From assembly GCA_024760905.1 (NCBI GenBank), contig CM045733.1, positions 64,223,501 through 64,287,500 of the forward strand: a stretch of DNA of 64,000 bases, read 5' to 3'. This document shows positions 54,208 to 64,000 of this stretch, one piece after another. Origin of the DNA: Plotosus lineatus. Its lineage: Eukaryota; Chordata; Actinopteri; Siluriformes; Plotosidae. The first letter of the stretch is position 1. Each line of letters opens with the position of its first letter. The notes below the pieces were generated by a model. That model saw nothing but the letters and a program-made list of their open reading frames with translations, made no database searches and was not told the DNA's origin. The position numbers were made by a program, and so were the translations under genes.

Positions 54208-55328
54208 CATGATAAGTGCCCAGGGCGCTTAACAAATCGGAGTGGGTGGGCCCTTATTAAAATGTTACCAGTGGAGTGGAAGGGTAAGTGCTTATTACCA
54301 TTGAGGTGGAAAACATGAATAATAACAGAACAATAAAAGAGTTTTACTGGTATTTGTGTTATTCATTTTTTAGTATCATCCAAATTACTTACATGAAAGG
54401 TGAAAATAAGCAGAAAACAGCATAATTAAAAAAAAAAAAAAAAGACCCCTTACTTTTCCCTCCCGGTGCTGTTCCTTTAAACTTTTCCCCAGAAGTAAAG
54501 TCAATCCAATCAACACGAATGCAAGAACATAAACAAAAGCACATGGCCAGGAACATCTTTAAATTCATGAAGATCTTGATCAGGAGAATCGGGTGAAAAA
54601 ATACTCATCATCACTTTCTGATTGGCCCAGCTCTGGCTCATCGCTCCATTCACATTCAGAGCATCCCATAGTTTTGCTGTAGCAGTTTCTAATGGTTCAT
54701 CTTGTTGGACATTTACCAAGAGAACACAGCAAAATATTTCCCTGTTTTTTAAAGCAGGGCGAAACAAGAAAATGTGTTGTGACTGATGAACATTATAGAC
54801 ATTCCACAGTGGCAGATGGTCTTGAAATACCGTGTAAACTCACTTTTACAGGCAGTGAACTCCTCATTTTACGGTTACAGAGACTGATCCAATAAAATTG
54901 GTAAGTTATTTATTGTGTGTTTTGGGGACAAAAATAACAATTTTATTATTAGCAAGCGTTACATTAAATAAATAAGCAGATTTCCTTCTGACGTGACACT
55001 GAAACTGTTCTGAGCCTCATCTTCTAAAAAGTGTACCAACATCAACCAATTTATCACATTATTTTTTCCGTGTCTGGTATTTTTATATTCAGTGATTTTT
55101 TTTTCCCCCAATTTCTCTTTTGCATGTACAGTAATTTAAAAATCTGCCTAAATTTCAGTTCAGAATAATTTTGTGAAATTATATTTCATTCAACAATTGA
55201 TTTCTATGTTTTTTGCTATTTTTATTATTTATGTGTACTTTGGCCATCCTAATTCCAATGAATGTAGCCTTCAACGGTACCTATGATGAATAAGTATAAC
55301 TAGCTATTTAAAATGATCAGGTATAGCA
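54206..55328. other. unassigned DNA
   Basis: Overlapping frames at 54510-54767 (minus, 85 codons) and 54692-54895 (plus) have no known motif. Poly(A) near 54427-54442. Confidence 0.4.
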
Positions 55329-55584
55329 TCAGAGGTTCTAGATTGAGATGGTTTGGACATGTACAGAGGAGGGATAGTGAGTATATTGGCAGTAGGATGC
55401 TGAGGTTGGAACTACCAGGCAGAAGGCCTAGAGGAAGACCAAAGAGAAGATTTATGGATGTGGTGAAGGAGGACATGAAGGTCGTTGGTGTAAGAGAAGA
55501 AGATGCAGAAGATAGGGTGAGATGGAGGCAGATGATTTCACTGTGGCGACCCCTGAAAGGGAACAGCTGAAAGAAGAAGAACAT
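55329..55584 (+). pseudogene. RTE LINE 3' end
   Basis: Open from RLRWFGHVQRRDSEYIGSRML through GRPKRRFMDVVKEDMKVVG and DRVRWRQMISLWRP, then 'ctgtggcgacccctgaaagg' and a short (AAG)n. Strongly 5'-truncated, little decayed. Confidence 0.88.
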
Positions 55585-55642
55585 CAGTGGTTCATTCAGT
55601 CAACATCAGTCCATGCCCATTTTCAAAGTGTGCACAAGTTTC

Positions 55643-55967
55643 ATCCGTTCATTTTCTGTAACCATTTAATCCAAATTAGGGTCATGGGGAGTGTGGCGCC
55701 CATCCCAGCCAACTCCAGACGAGGGCAGGAGTTGCCAGGCCATCACAGGGCAGAAACACGTTGAAGGATTTGCAGCTACTCTTGTCGAAAGTCAGCAATG
55801 GTTCTTTTACATGAACCTCACACCATAGAGTGTGAGAGACATGGCTGGCCTTTGATAACCCTGTGAGCTGCATTGGGGAGAGTGACACCCTTGTTGAGAG
55901 TGGGGCTTGAACTCCCAACCTTAGGATCAGTGATCCAGTACCTTTACCACTAGGCCACCACTGCCCC
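55643..55967 (-). mobile_element. SINE type A, full length
   Basis: Reverse copy from 'tccgttcattttctgtaacc' to 'ccactaggccaccactgccc'. A CACAAG repeat lies on both sides (55633 and 55971). Confidence 0.88.
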
Positions 55968-56879
55968 TCACACAAGCTTTACAGCTCTATACTCAGAGAC
56001 ATGTTGCCTTCCTCATTGGCTGTTCCAGCCTGGAAGTGACAAGATCTTGTTGGATTTGGTTGGCTAGCATCACTGACTCTTGTGGAATAACACATTATTG
56101 GCTAGTGCTGAGCTGCACAAAACTCACAGAAAGCACTTATTTTGGTTCCTAAACCAACTGATGGCAGGAACAGCATGTTAGCAAAGTGTTAGCTATATAA
56201 GCTATTCTGGATTTACCGTCATGCACATCTCTGGCTGCATTCTCTTCCTCAGAGTCACTAGAATGTAACGTCTCCCTTAATGTCGACCCCACAAAATATG
56301 TCACTTCCAGGGAAAAATAACTGCTGACATCTGAAGTTCAGCCCCTACGAGCAATCCATGGGATAAAATTACCAGGTTTTGTTTTTTTTGTTTTTTTTTT
56401 TTTGTTTTTTTTTTTTTGCTTTTTATGGTCATTTAGGTTAAAATAAGAATTTGTATCACCTGAACATATGATATATGCACACTTTGTGCTGTAAGGATGA
56501 TCCTTGTACTTTTTAAATATCCAGATTATTTTTATTTTATTATCAGTAATAGTGCTGGTGGCATGGTAATTATATTAACAGTAGGCCTCACAGATATAAG
56601 TCTATACTCTATAGAAGCTACTCTCAGACCACTAGGTATGGTAATACATTTTGTACAGGTTGGACTTAGCAGGTGTTCTTTGAGCACATTGAAACATAGC
56701 AGAATTTTTTTTTTTACGTATTTCTTGTGAATTGAGAAAAAAAGAATCAAATGGGATGGGGAATTCGGTCTTATATGATGAGTGCATTGTATCTGAGAAA
56801 ATCATGGTGTGAAATCCCTGTTCGAAACTGTAAAATGTGTGAACTCATTGTCTCTTGAAGCTATAACATACGGTGGGTC
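55968..56879. other. unassigned DNA
   Basis: Poly(T)/(TG) rich stretch near 56376-56420. Nothing else recognised. Confidence 0.4.
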
Positions 56880-57060
56880 AAGCCCTGGTGTGGTCGCTGA
56901 CACATTCCAGCGTTGTGCTTGATAAGAGGCAGGACAGTGAGCAAGGAAGTCAGCCAGCGGTGGGGTCTACAGCAAGACAATGATTAATCGGGCTGAATCA
57001 TTAATGGCCCGTAAGCTCTCACAGACATATACAAGCACACTCACAGATGGAGTCCAGCTC
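56880..57060. other. possible conserved non-coding segment
   Basis: Unique-looking sequence with 'gattaatcgggctgaatcat' and 'taatggcccgtaagctctca', i.e. several homeodomain-type TAAT/ATTA cores in a moderately GC-balanced block. Conservation was not tested. Confidence 0.2.
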
Positions 57061-57598
57061 TGATAGACTGAAATTTCTACGTGCCTACAACAAAGAGGTA
57101 CAAAAAAACATTCCAATCATATTCCATTATGGCACTAGTATTATCATAAACCACATGTCCTGTTTGGAGTACCCTGTGCCGTTTTCATAGAAGCACAAAT
57201 GACATTGATAAATTTTACAACATTGTTCATTATTTCATCTCTCATTCAAACCCATCTATTGGTGTATATAACGGATGAAACAAAAGTAAACCTAAATTAT
57301 GGCTGAGGTTTGCAGCTTTTGTAGCGTGCTGTCTCTAGATTTGAGAGAACACAGCTGCAAAGTCATGGCAGGTCTCCTACTTCATGGGGTCCTCTGCTAC
57401 TCCAGCTGTGGTGTTTTGATTAGTGCATGTTGATCTTTTTCATTACGAGGAAACTTAATCTGTGTGTCTGTGATGGATTCCTCCATGCAAGCCACTGGTG
57501 CCCACGGGGGATGAATGGTGGGCTGGGGTTCTGTTGAGAGGTGAGAGGCCTGGTACCATTTACTATAAACAGACATGGGCAGAAGTCACAAGGTCATA

Positions 57599-57599
<1 letters not shown>
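57061..57599. other. unassigned DNA
   Basis: Nothing recognised. Confidence 0.45.

Positions 57600-57680
<81 letters not shown>
57600..57680. repeat. (TG)n microsatellite
   Basis: About 40 uninterrupted TG units. Confidence 0.98.
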
Positions 57681-57869
57681 ATATGAAAATGAATACATGC
57701 ATTCATTATGTTTCACATCATATCCACCAGTCAGTAATTCCATGCAAAATGTTTGTAAAATTAAAAGTTAATAGATAAAAACACTACTAATAAAACTAAT
57801 ATCAGGCTAATATCAAAACTAAAACAACTACCTCTACTAAGTAGTTCATGTTCTCTGGTCTGCTGTGTG

Positions 57870-58390
57870 ACAGAAGCTGTTAAAAGCCAAGTAGCTCTTG
57901 ATCAACAGGATAGTGGATATAGATACATAGATAGCCAAGGCCAGGATGGGAAGGTCCACCTGCTACAGATTGCAGAAGGAGCAAAGGTACTGTTGGGCTC
58001 TTTTGATTACAGCATTGGTGTTGTTCTTGAAGGTCATCTCATCCAACAGGTGGAACTAGATGCTCAGAACCCTCTAAACCTTGGAACAACTGATTATCAG
58101 CCCTAGATGGTTCCAATGACCAGTCCTCCTGATCTTAGATTGAGGAAAAGGTTATGCTTTGTGTACCAGGTTGTCAGTTGTTCCACCTCTTTTCTGTAAG
58201 CTGACGTATTGTTGGTAATGATTCCAATAACTGGTGTTGTTGGTGACCTTTATGAAATGGTTAATTGTGAAAATAGTGAAACAGTCATGCTTCAGGTGTA
58301 AATGTTAAGGGGCTCAATGCACACCCTTGTGGTGATCCACCACATCATATGGAGAACACAATGTCTTCAGTACAGCATGATGATGGTAGC
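57870..58390 (-). pseudogene. CR1/Rex1-type LINE RT fragment
   Basis: Minus strand reads AYRKEVEQLTTWYTKHNLFLNL (about 58220-58150), then, after a gap, MTFKNNTNAVIKRAQQYLC (about 58040-57985). These match the region after the active site in CR1/L2/Rex1 RTs (YRxEVxxLxxWCxxNNLxLNVxKTKE; LTWxxNTxAVxKKAQQRLYFLR). The upstream GVHQG-type part is decayed. Short, with stops. Confidence 0.65.
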
Positions 58391-58672
58391 ATTCTGCTGT
58401 GAAAGTGTTTTTTTTTTTTTCTTCAGCAGAGACTTGTCAAGTTAGAAGGACAAATGTATGTAGCAAAATACTGTCAAATTCTTGAGAAAATTTCTGCCCA
58501 GAGTGTTTTCAATGGGAAGGAGTTCATCTACAAAAATTACGGTCACCCAAAGTTGACTACATGTTGACTGGAGTATAAAAGGGTGAATGTCTTTGCGTGG
58601 ATTAATCAGAGACCAGATTTAAACCATATTGGAATTCTGTGTGAGGGTGGAGGGGTATTCAGGTAGCATGTA

Positions 58673-59292
58673 TAGTGGTACCTCACCTTACGAAAATAAT
58701 CCGTTCCAGAAGCGGTTTCTTGACCTGGATTTTTCACAAGTAGAACCGCATTTTCATGTAAAACGCGTGATTTGTTCCAAGGCCCCCCAATACTACCCCC
58801 CCCCAAACCCTTTAAAAATTATAAAAGCATACCTTTTAAGGTACTTATTTCGCATTGACCATGTCTTCTTAGCAGAGTTATAATCTTACAAATGTTTATG
58901 CAAGGTTAAAAGCCTGAGCCAAAACATAAAGTTGCAATAAGCACACTCGAAAAACTCATGAAACAACAGTAACTCTGTCCATTACACGAAAAGCATCATG
59001 GGTATTATGGAGATACAGCTCCATAATAGCCAATGGGAGGGAGCTGCCTCACCCCTCCTAGCCAATAGGAGGCCAGCAGGGCGAGATGTTGGGAGATAGC
59101 CAATGGGAGGCCAGCGGGGCGGGATGTTGGGAGGTAGTCAATGGGAGAGCAACTCATGCATAGTTTGAATTTTTGAGATGGTGCTTTCGTAACGTGAACT
59201 TGTTTCGCATCAAGAGAAAAAAAAAATAGGAAAATGTTTTTTGTAACCTGGCTTTTTCGTTGTTGGGACTATTGTAAGGTGAAGTACCACTG
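58673..59292. mobile_element. TIR element family T1, copy 4
   Basis: Ends TAGTGGTACCTCACCTTACG and TATTGTAAGGTGAAGTACCACTG with TA on both sides (58671-58672, 59293-59294). Contains 'aatcttacaaatgtttatgc', 'catgaaacaacagtaactct' and CCAATGGGAGG repeats at 59028-59120. Same orientation as copy 3. Confidence 0.87.
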
Positions 59293-59523
59293 TATTTCAT
59301 TACTGTGGATTTCAGTCGTGAAAATTTCACAAAACTCAAACCATTAATATGTAAAAAAAACTGCTTCACTTTAGTAACATATATTTTAAATCAGGGGTCA
59401 CCAATCTTTTTGAAACTGAGAGGTACTTTTTGGGTACCAATTAATGCAAAGGGCTACCAGGTAGATACACACTTCTGAAATAACAAATTCACTCAATTTA
59501 TCTTTAATTATATGTTATTATTA

Positions 59524-59828
59524 GTGGTGCTGGTGGTGTAGTGGTTAGGGTGCTGCACTCACGATCGTGAGGTTGTGTGTTCAAATCCCAGTTAGACTCC
59601 CACTGTGCTAAGACCCCTGGGCAAGGTCTTACCCACAAATGTGCCTCTGTTCACCCAGCAGTGTAAATGGGTACCAGTAAAATATACTGGGAAGGTAACC
59701 TGTGATGGACTAGCATCCCATCTAGGAGTTGTACTCCTGGTCACTTCATGCTACAGAATCCGGGGATAAGCGCTGGTCTGATGAGCCACTAGGCTCAGGT
59801 GTAAAAAAAAGCCCAACGGACTTCACTT
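59524..59828 (+). mobile_element. SINE type C in hAT MITE, with TSD
   Basis: Head 'tggtgctggtggtgtagtgg', B-box-like 'ggttgtgtgttcaaatccca', end 'aaaagcccaacggacttc'. The 16-bp repeat TTATATGTTATTATTA at 59508-59523 and 59829-59844 is the target duplication. Confidence 0.92.
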
Positions 59829-59876
59829 TTATATGTTATTATTAATAATTCATGATATTCATCTATGTGACGATCA

Positions 59877-60239
59877 GTGTGTGTGACGGGGCAGTGGTGG
59901 TCTAGTGGTATAGGGCGCTGGATCGCTGATCCAAAGGTTGGGGTTCGAGTCCCACTCTCCACAAAGTTGTCACTGTCCCCCCCAGTGCAGCTAACTGGGT
60001 TATCAAAGGCGGGCCATGTCTCTCACTGTCTATGGTGAGAGGCATGTAAAAGAACCATTGCTGACTTTCGTAAAGAGTAGGCTGCAAAGTCGTCAGCGTG
60101 TTTCTGTCCCTTGCTAAAAGGGTTGTCACAGGAAGGGCATCCGACGTAAAAACCTCTGCCAAAATCAAAATGCGCGAATCAGATGATTCGCTGTGGCGAC
60201 TCCCGAGTGAAAGGGAAAAAGCCGAAAGGAAGACAGACA
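59877..60239 (+). mobile_element. SINE type A2 (RTE-tailed) in hAT MITE, with TSD
   Basis: Type A head and body to 'gtcagcgtgtttctgtccct', then RTE-like 3' part 'aggaagggcatccgacgtaa', 'gattcgctgtggcgactccc' and 'aagccgaaaggaagacagac'. The 20-bp repeat ATTCATCTATGTGACGATCA at 59857-59876 and 60240-60259 frames it exactly. A short (GT)n lies before the head. Confidence 0.93.
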
Positions 60240-60540
60240 ATTCATCTATGTGACGATCATGATTTGATTTTTAAACAATCGCAAAAAAATCATATGCAGC
60301 TCAATGGAGAGTGGCGCTATGGAGCTGTGGGCCTATTCTAAAAACAGCAGTTGAACAGGCCCGTGGGGGACTCATGTTGTCCTTCCGGATGTTGGTGACA
60401 CCTGTTTTAAATACATTGCAAAACATTGTAAACCGAGTTGCATTGAGAATTCAAAAACTCAACTGATGACTTGAACACTTTAACATTGGACAAGAACAAA
60501 ACTGATACTCGATAAACAAACAAGATATGCAATTTCATAC

Positions 60541-60785
60541 AACCCCACTGCAGATAACTGGGTTATCAAAAGGCCAGCCATGTCTCTCACTGTCTATGGT
60601 GTGAGGCATGTAAAAGAACCATTGCTGACTTCCATCATGAGTAGCTGCATAGTCATCAGTGTGTTTCTGCCCTGTGATGGCCTGGCAAGTTGTCCAGGGT
60701 GTACTCTGCCATTGCCCAGAGTCGGCTGAGATGGACGAGCCTAATTAGGATTAAGCGGCTCAGAAAATGACTGAATGAATTTTAG
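60541..60785 (+). mobile_element. SINE type A, head-less
   Basis: 'ccccactgcagataactggg' to 'aagcggctcagaaaatgact' plus GAATGAA. The tRNA-like head is missing. Confidence 0.83.
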
Positions 60786-61866
60786 TAAATGTTGACCTAC
60801 TTTAAAACAATGTCCATACATGACAGCATTCTATATTCATCGTGAATTTGATAATGATGGCAGTCCTTGCTATTGCCCATTTCTGGCACATACATGTCCA
60901 CTCAAGCATGTGAGCTTCAGTGAGCGTGTCCCAGAGTGTCACATAAACCAGTAACAACAGAGTGAGAGAAACATTTTTGGCTATGAGCAGTGCAATTTCT
61001 AGTCCCTCTTTATACTGGTCCCAGTTACCTGGAACCGACCTGTTTGAAGAGTAGAGAGTGTTTATTTTGCTGTGTTGGATCTGTAGAAGGTTATGGAATA
61101 TGTTGGGCAGGCTGTGGAAGATCTAAATAGATGGAATTGTGTTGTACTAAGCAGGCACTCATTATATTTCCATGACATTAGAGTAAGTCAAATTATTATG
61201 TTACCCAACTAAATCTGGACTTTTAGAACACATGTAAAGGTTTAATTGGACTTAACTTGTGCTTGGTGCTCTGTGCATGCTCCTCAGTTCTGCTGTGGGC
61301 TTTGAAGCTCAAATAGCAAAGGGAGGTATAAAATGAAGAGTTATTTTCAGAGCCGTTGATTTTTAGGCTGAGGAAAGGAGAAAGGAATGAAAAAGAGTGA
61401 AAGAGTTAAATATTTTGAAATACATTAACTTTTTTTGAGTTTAAAAAAAAAAAAAAAAAGTTGTGGAACAGTTAAAGGACAAATTCATGTTTTGGGTGGA
61501 AGCACCTGAAACAGTCTGACATCAACAGTAGGAAAATCAAACCAGATGAGCATGAGCAAGTTCATTACCAAAACCTTGAAACAGGAGAGCGTTTATAATT
61601 TTGTACCGTATATCTTATACTGCAAGTGTTTGGGTTTTTTTTTTTGCTGAATTGATGTTATCCTACTATCTTTCTACCTCTGTGAGTTCTCAAGCATTTT
61701 TAAAGTGACACATTGCACATTGTGTTATACTTTATTTTTTTTAGAAGTTAAGTAGCCTAATTTAAGTTATTTAATTCAAAATTGCCTTAGTATAAGCGAT
61801 GTCAATAAAATCACTTTAGAAATACCTCAAGACTTTATTGTGCTTATTTATGACAGTCATTTGATA
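60786..61866. other. unassigned DNA; minisatellite-like piece
   Basis: 61066-61155 contains 'gtgttggatctgtagaaggt' and 'atgttgggcaggctgtgga', similar to the repeat at 63785-64000. The rest is unassigned. Confidence 0.45.
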
Positions 61867-62932
61867 GACCGTACTATACGTTGCTCTGGAGTACAAGTCA
61901 CATTGGCCAAAAAATGCATAATAAAGAAGAAAAATAAACATATATAAGTCGCACTGGACTATAAGTCGAAAACTCATGGAAACTGTTAACCTTGATTTGG
62001 AAATCTGCTGTCAGTTTTTGTGACGTTGTGGTCCTCACTCCGGACGGTTGCGTTGCATGAAGTGGTAACACCAAGAAAGTCCTCACACAAGTCATTTCTA
62101 TTCATCTCCTTGACAACTACCTGGATGTGGAGACACAACTGTGCCCTTGACAAGGTTCTCCCTGAGGCACATTGCTCAAACCCGCATGTGCAAACTGGTT
62201 CCTCTAGCTTTTAGCGCACAATTAGCTTTTAGCCTGCAATTAGCTTTAAGCCCACGATTAGTTATTTTTGTTTGTTTTCTTCATTGCAGCAATAATAATC
62301 TCTGCTTTTGCCCTCTTGTTGTCTTCTTGCGGTTGTGAGTGTAAAAATAAACATGTGAAATTATGTTCGTTATTATTATAATGAAGAGAATTATATGTAA
62401 TAATTTCACTACCTGGACATGGAGCCATAACTGCACTGTTGACAAGCTTCTCCCTGCAGCACGTTGCTCAAGCACCCATGTGTGAGCTCGTTCCTCTAAC
62501 TGTGGCCATCTAGCTTTTAGCCTGTGATTAACCTCTTTTGTTTTTTGTTTGTTTGTTTTCTTCATTGCAGTAATAGTAATCACCGCTTTTCTCCAGTTCC
62601 TCACAAGTGTCTTGTTCACTCCAAACTTTCTTTCTGCTACTCGATTACCATTTTCTGCTGCAGATTTCACTACTTGCAGCTTGTAATCTGCAGAACAGGA
62701 TTTTCTTTTTGGGGCCATTTCTTCAGTGGTGGATGAGCAGGTAGTGGTAGCCAAGCTTAGAGTGCCCTCTTGTGGTTGTGAGTGTAAAAATAACAAACGT
62801 GAAATTATGTCTTATTATGACGAACAGAATTATATGTAATAATTTCACATATAAGTCGCTCTGGAGTATAAGTCGCACCTTCAGCCAAAGTATGAAAAAA
62901 GCACGACTTATAGTCTGGAAAATACGGTAGAT
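61867..62932 (-). mobile_element. pogo-like DNA transposon, internally deleted
   Basis: Right terminus 'acttatagtctggaaaatac' plus 'ggtag' and sub-terminal 'ctggagtataagtcgcacc' belong to the common vertebrate element with 'actataagtcgc' ends. The left end near 61867 is worn ('ctctggagtacaagtcaca'). Inside, on the minus strand, lies the N-terminal part of a transposase. A segment is duplicated: 62117-62400 resembles 62411-62575 plus 62763-62858. Confidence 0.78.
62281..62718 (-). pseudogene. pogo-like transposase, N-terminal DNA-binding region
   Basis: ATG at 62718-62716 starts MAPKRKSCSADYKLQVVKSA, a psq-type helix-turn-helix with VAERKFGVNKTLVRNWRKA. After the linker the CENP-B-type helix-turn-helix begins, KARWPQLEERAHTWVLEQRA and STVQLWLHVQV (to about 62406). 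There the sequence jumps to element end DNA. The missing next part of the same domain reappears downstream as VVKEMNRNDLCEDFLG / TTSQKLTADFQIKVNSFHEF-type frames at about 62100-61985. No DDE catalytic domain is present, so it cannot transpose by itself. The upstream methionine at 62796 would add 26 residues that look like element terminus. Confidence 0.78.
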
Positions 62933-62973
62933 GTAATAGACAAAAATCAAGTGAGAATTTTCATCCTAATTCG

Positions 62974-63222
62974 TTCATTTTCTGAACCACTTAATTGTAA
63001 TTGGCGTCTTAGGGAGGCTGGCGCCCATCTCAGCCAACTCTGGGCAAATGAAGAGACCATCCTGGACAGCTCGCTAGGCCATTGCAGGGCAGAAACATGC
63101 TGACGGCTATGCAGCTACTCTTGACAAAAGTCAGCAATGATTCTTTTACAGCCTCACACTAGTGACAGTGAGAGACATGGCCGGCCTTTGATAACCCAGT
63201 CAGCTGCACTGGTGGGATAGCA
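62974..63222 (-). mobile_element. SINE type A, head-less
   Basis: Reverse: 'attcgttcattttctgaacc' to 'cagtcagctgcactggtggg'. The tRNA-like head is missing. Confidence 0.82.
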
Positions 63223-63344
63223 GTACCAACCGTTGATGGTTTGCTCCTTCCTTTTCTCCACCTTCATGGCTAAAGAGCTATTGAGCAAGGTGCCTGACCC
63301 CAACTGTTCTCTGGACACCTCCAGTTTGTGTGGCAGTCAACTGC

Positions 63345-63346
63345 TG

Positions 63347-63425
<79 letters not shown>
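63345..63425. repeat. (TG)n microsatellite
   Basis: About 40 TG units. Confidence 0.98.
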
Positions 63426-63427
<2 letters not shown>

Positions 63428-63526
63428 CACTTTCAATTGGTTAAATGCAAAGGCCATAATTTACCTTCTGGGATTCATGTAAAAATAACAATAAAACTGT
63501 TAACAATCCCATGTCACAGCAAAACA

Positions 63527-63786
63527 AGGGGCTATCACAGCCGGCATGGGGCAAAAGCAGGGTACACATTGAACAGCTCACCAGGCAATCACAGGGCCAA
63601 CATACAACCATTCACAGACATACTTGGTGGTGATCTGGAACAGCCAATTAGCCTCATGCACATGTCTTAGAACGGCTGTAGGAAACCGGAGTAAATGGAG
63701 AAAACCCCTTCCCTTTGCAGAGGATTCAAACCAAGGACCTTCTTTCTGAGATAGATGTGCTAACCACTGCACCACCATGTTGCGCT
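63527..63786 (-). mobile_element. SINE type D, diverged
   Basis: Reverse: 'ggctatcacagccggcatgg' tail, 'attagcctcatgcacatgtc' body, 'gattcaaaccaaggaccttc' B-box-like part, 'ctaaccactgcaccaccatg' head. Confidence 0.75.
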
Positions 63787-64000
63787 GTTGTGGATCTGTA
63801 AATGGAAAGTGGTTGTATTGGGCAGGCTATGCTGGGTCTAGAGATGTTACATCTAGAGACGATAATGTGTTGTGTTCGATATGTTATGTTGGCTCTGAAA
63901 AAGAAGTATGTTGCGTTGGGAAGGCTGTTTTGGATCTGTAGGTGAAAGTGGATTGTGCTTACGTCGCTATTTCACTAAATAGAAGTGGGTTGTGCTCAGC
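63785..64000. repeat. Degenerate minisatellite
   Basis: Two to four worn units containing 'ttgtggatctgtaaatggaa', 'gttgggaaggctgttttgga' and 'tctgtaggtgaaagtgg'. A related piece lies at 61066-61155. It runs off the window end. Confidence 0.6.

Larger units (their letters stand above)
59392..60404. mobile_element. hAT MITE with 8-bp TSD and two nested SINEs
   Basis: Left end CAGGGGTCACCAATCTTTTT and right end GTTGGTGACACCTG are inverted. Flanking direct repeats TTTTAAAT at 59384-59391 and 60405-60412 are 8 bp, as hAT transposases make. Without the SINEs and their duplications the element is about 309 bp and non-coding. 'gaacaggcccgtgggggact' near its right end is typical of this fish MITE. 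Confidence 0.93.

Noticed and set aside
54510..54767. 85-codon minus-strand frame as a gene
   Set aside because: No recognised motif, and it overlaps an equally long frame on the other strand.

Overview
The window reads as vertebrate, most likely teleost, intergenic or intronic DNA. I found no complete host gene, ribosomal RNA, functional tRNA gene, operon or CRISPR array. The teleost reading rests on the repeats: an L2-clade LINE, RTE LINEs with (GAAG/AAG)n tails, Tc1 and pogo transposase remnants, Gmr1-type gypsy pol relics, hAT MITEs, several tRNA-headed SINE families and very long (CA)n, (TA)n, (GA)n and (ATT)n microsatellites. All coding matches were judged by eye against remembered family motifs, without database searches.

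Layout. 1-2.6 kb: minus-strand RTE endonuclease remnant, a hAT end, an IS630/mariner-type transposase scrap and Tc1 relics. 3.6-5.6 kb: minus-strand L2 LINE. 6.2-10.1 kb: ancient minus-strand gypsy pol relics of two lineages, one in the order integrase, reverse transcriptase, RNase H. 11.3-12.5 kb: a near-perfect 216-bp palindrome between (TA)n arrays, then an RTE LINE. 13-18 kb: SINEs and microsatellites. 19-22.6 kb: two copies of a TA-flanked TIR element carrying CCAAT-box arrays, with a Tc1 fragment between. 22.8-28.4 kb: RTE pieces and a nested LINE-in-LINE insertion. 29-31.1 kb: SINEs, one split by a solo LTR, and a third TIR element. 32.4-37.8 kb: LINE-B tail, inverted hAT-like copies inside a TIR element, RTE. 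38.9-45.4 kb: two TA-flanked MITEs each holding a retroelement, a duplicated 176-bp segment, a possible promoter/first exon, and an RTE chimera. 46-64 kb: many SINEs, Tc1, Rex1/CR1-like, hAT and pogo elements between microsatellites.

How the parts interact. The elements form a layered record of transposition. Target-site duplications (TSDs) can be read for many insertions: 8 bp for a hAT MITE, TA for TIR elements, 5 bp for a solo LTR, and 8-20 bp for LINEs and SINEs. RTE LINEs and one SINE subtype share a 3' end, which suggests RTE enzymes move that SINE. The clearest unusual objects are an RTE copy with a +/-/+ internal inversion inside an 18-bp TSD, the palindrome at 11.3 kb, a probable SINE 3' transduction at 39 kb, and a hAT MITE carrying two SINEs at 59.4-60.4 kb.

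Stretches with nothing recognised are listed as 'other'. The only hints of host function are weak: a CCAAT/ETS-rich segment with a splice-donor-like site near 44.2 kb and two possible conserved non-coding segments near 47.3-47.8 and 56.9-57.06 kb.
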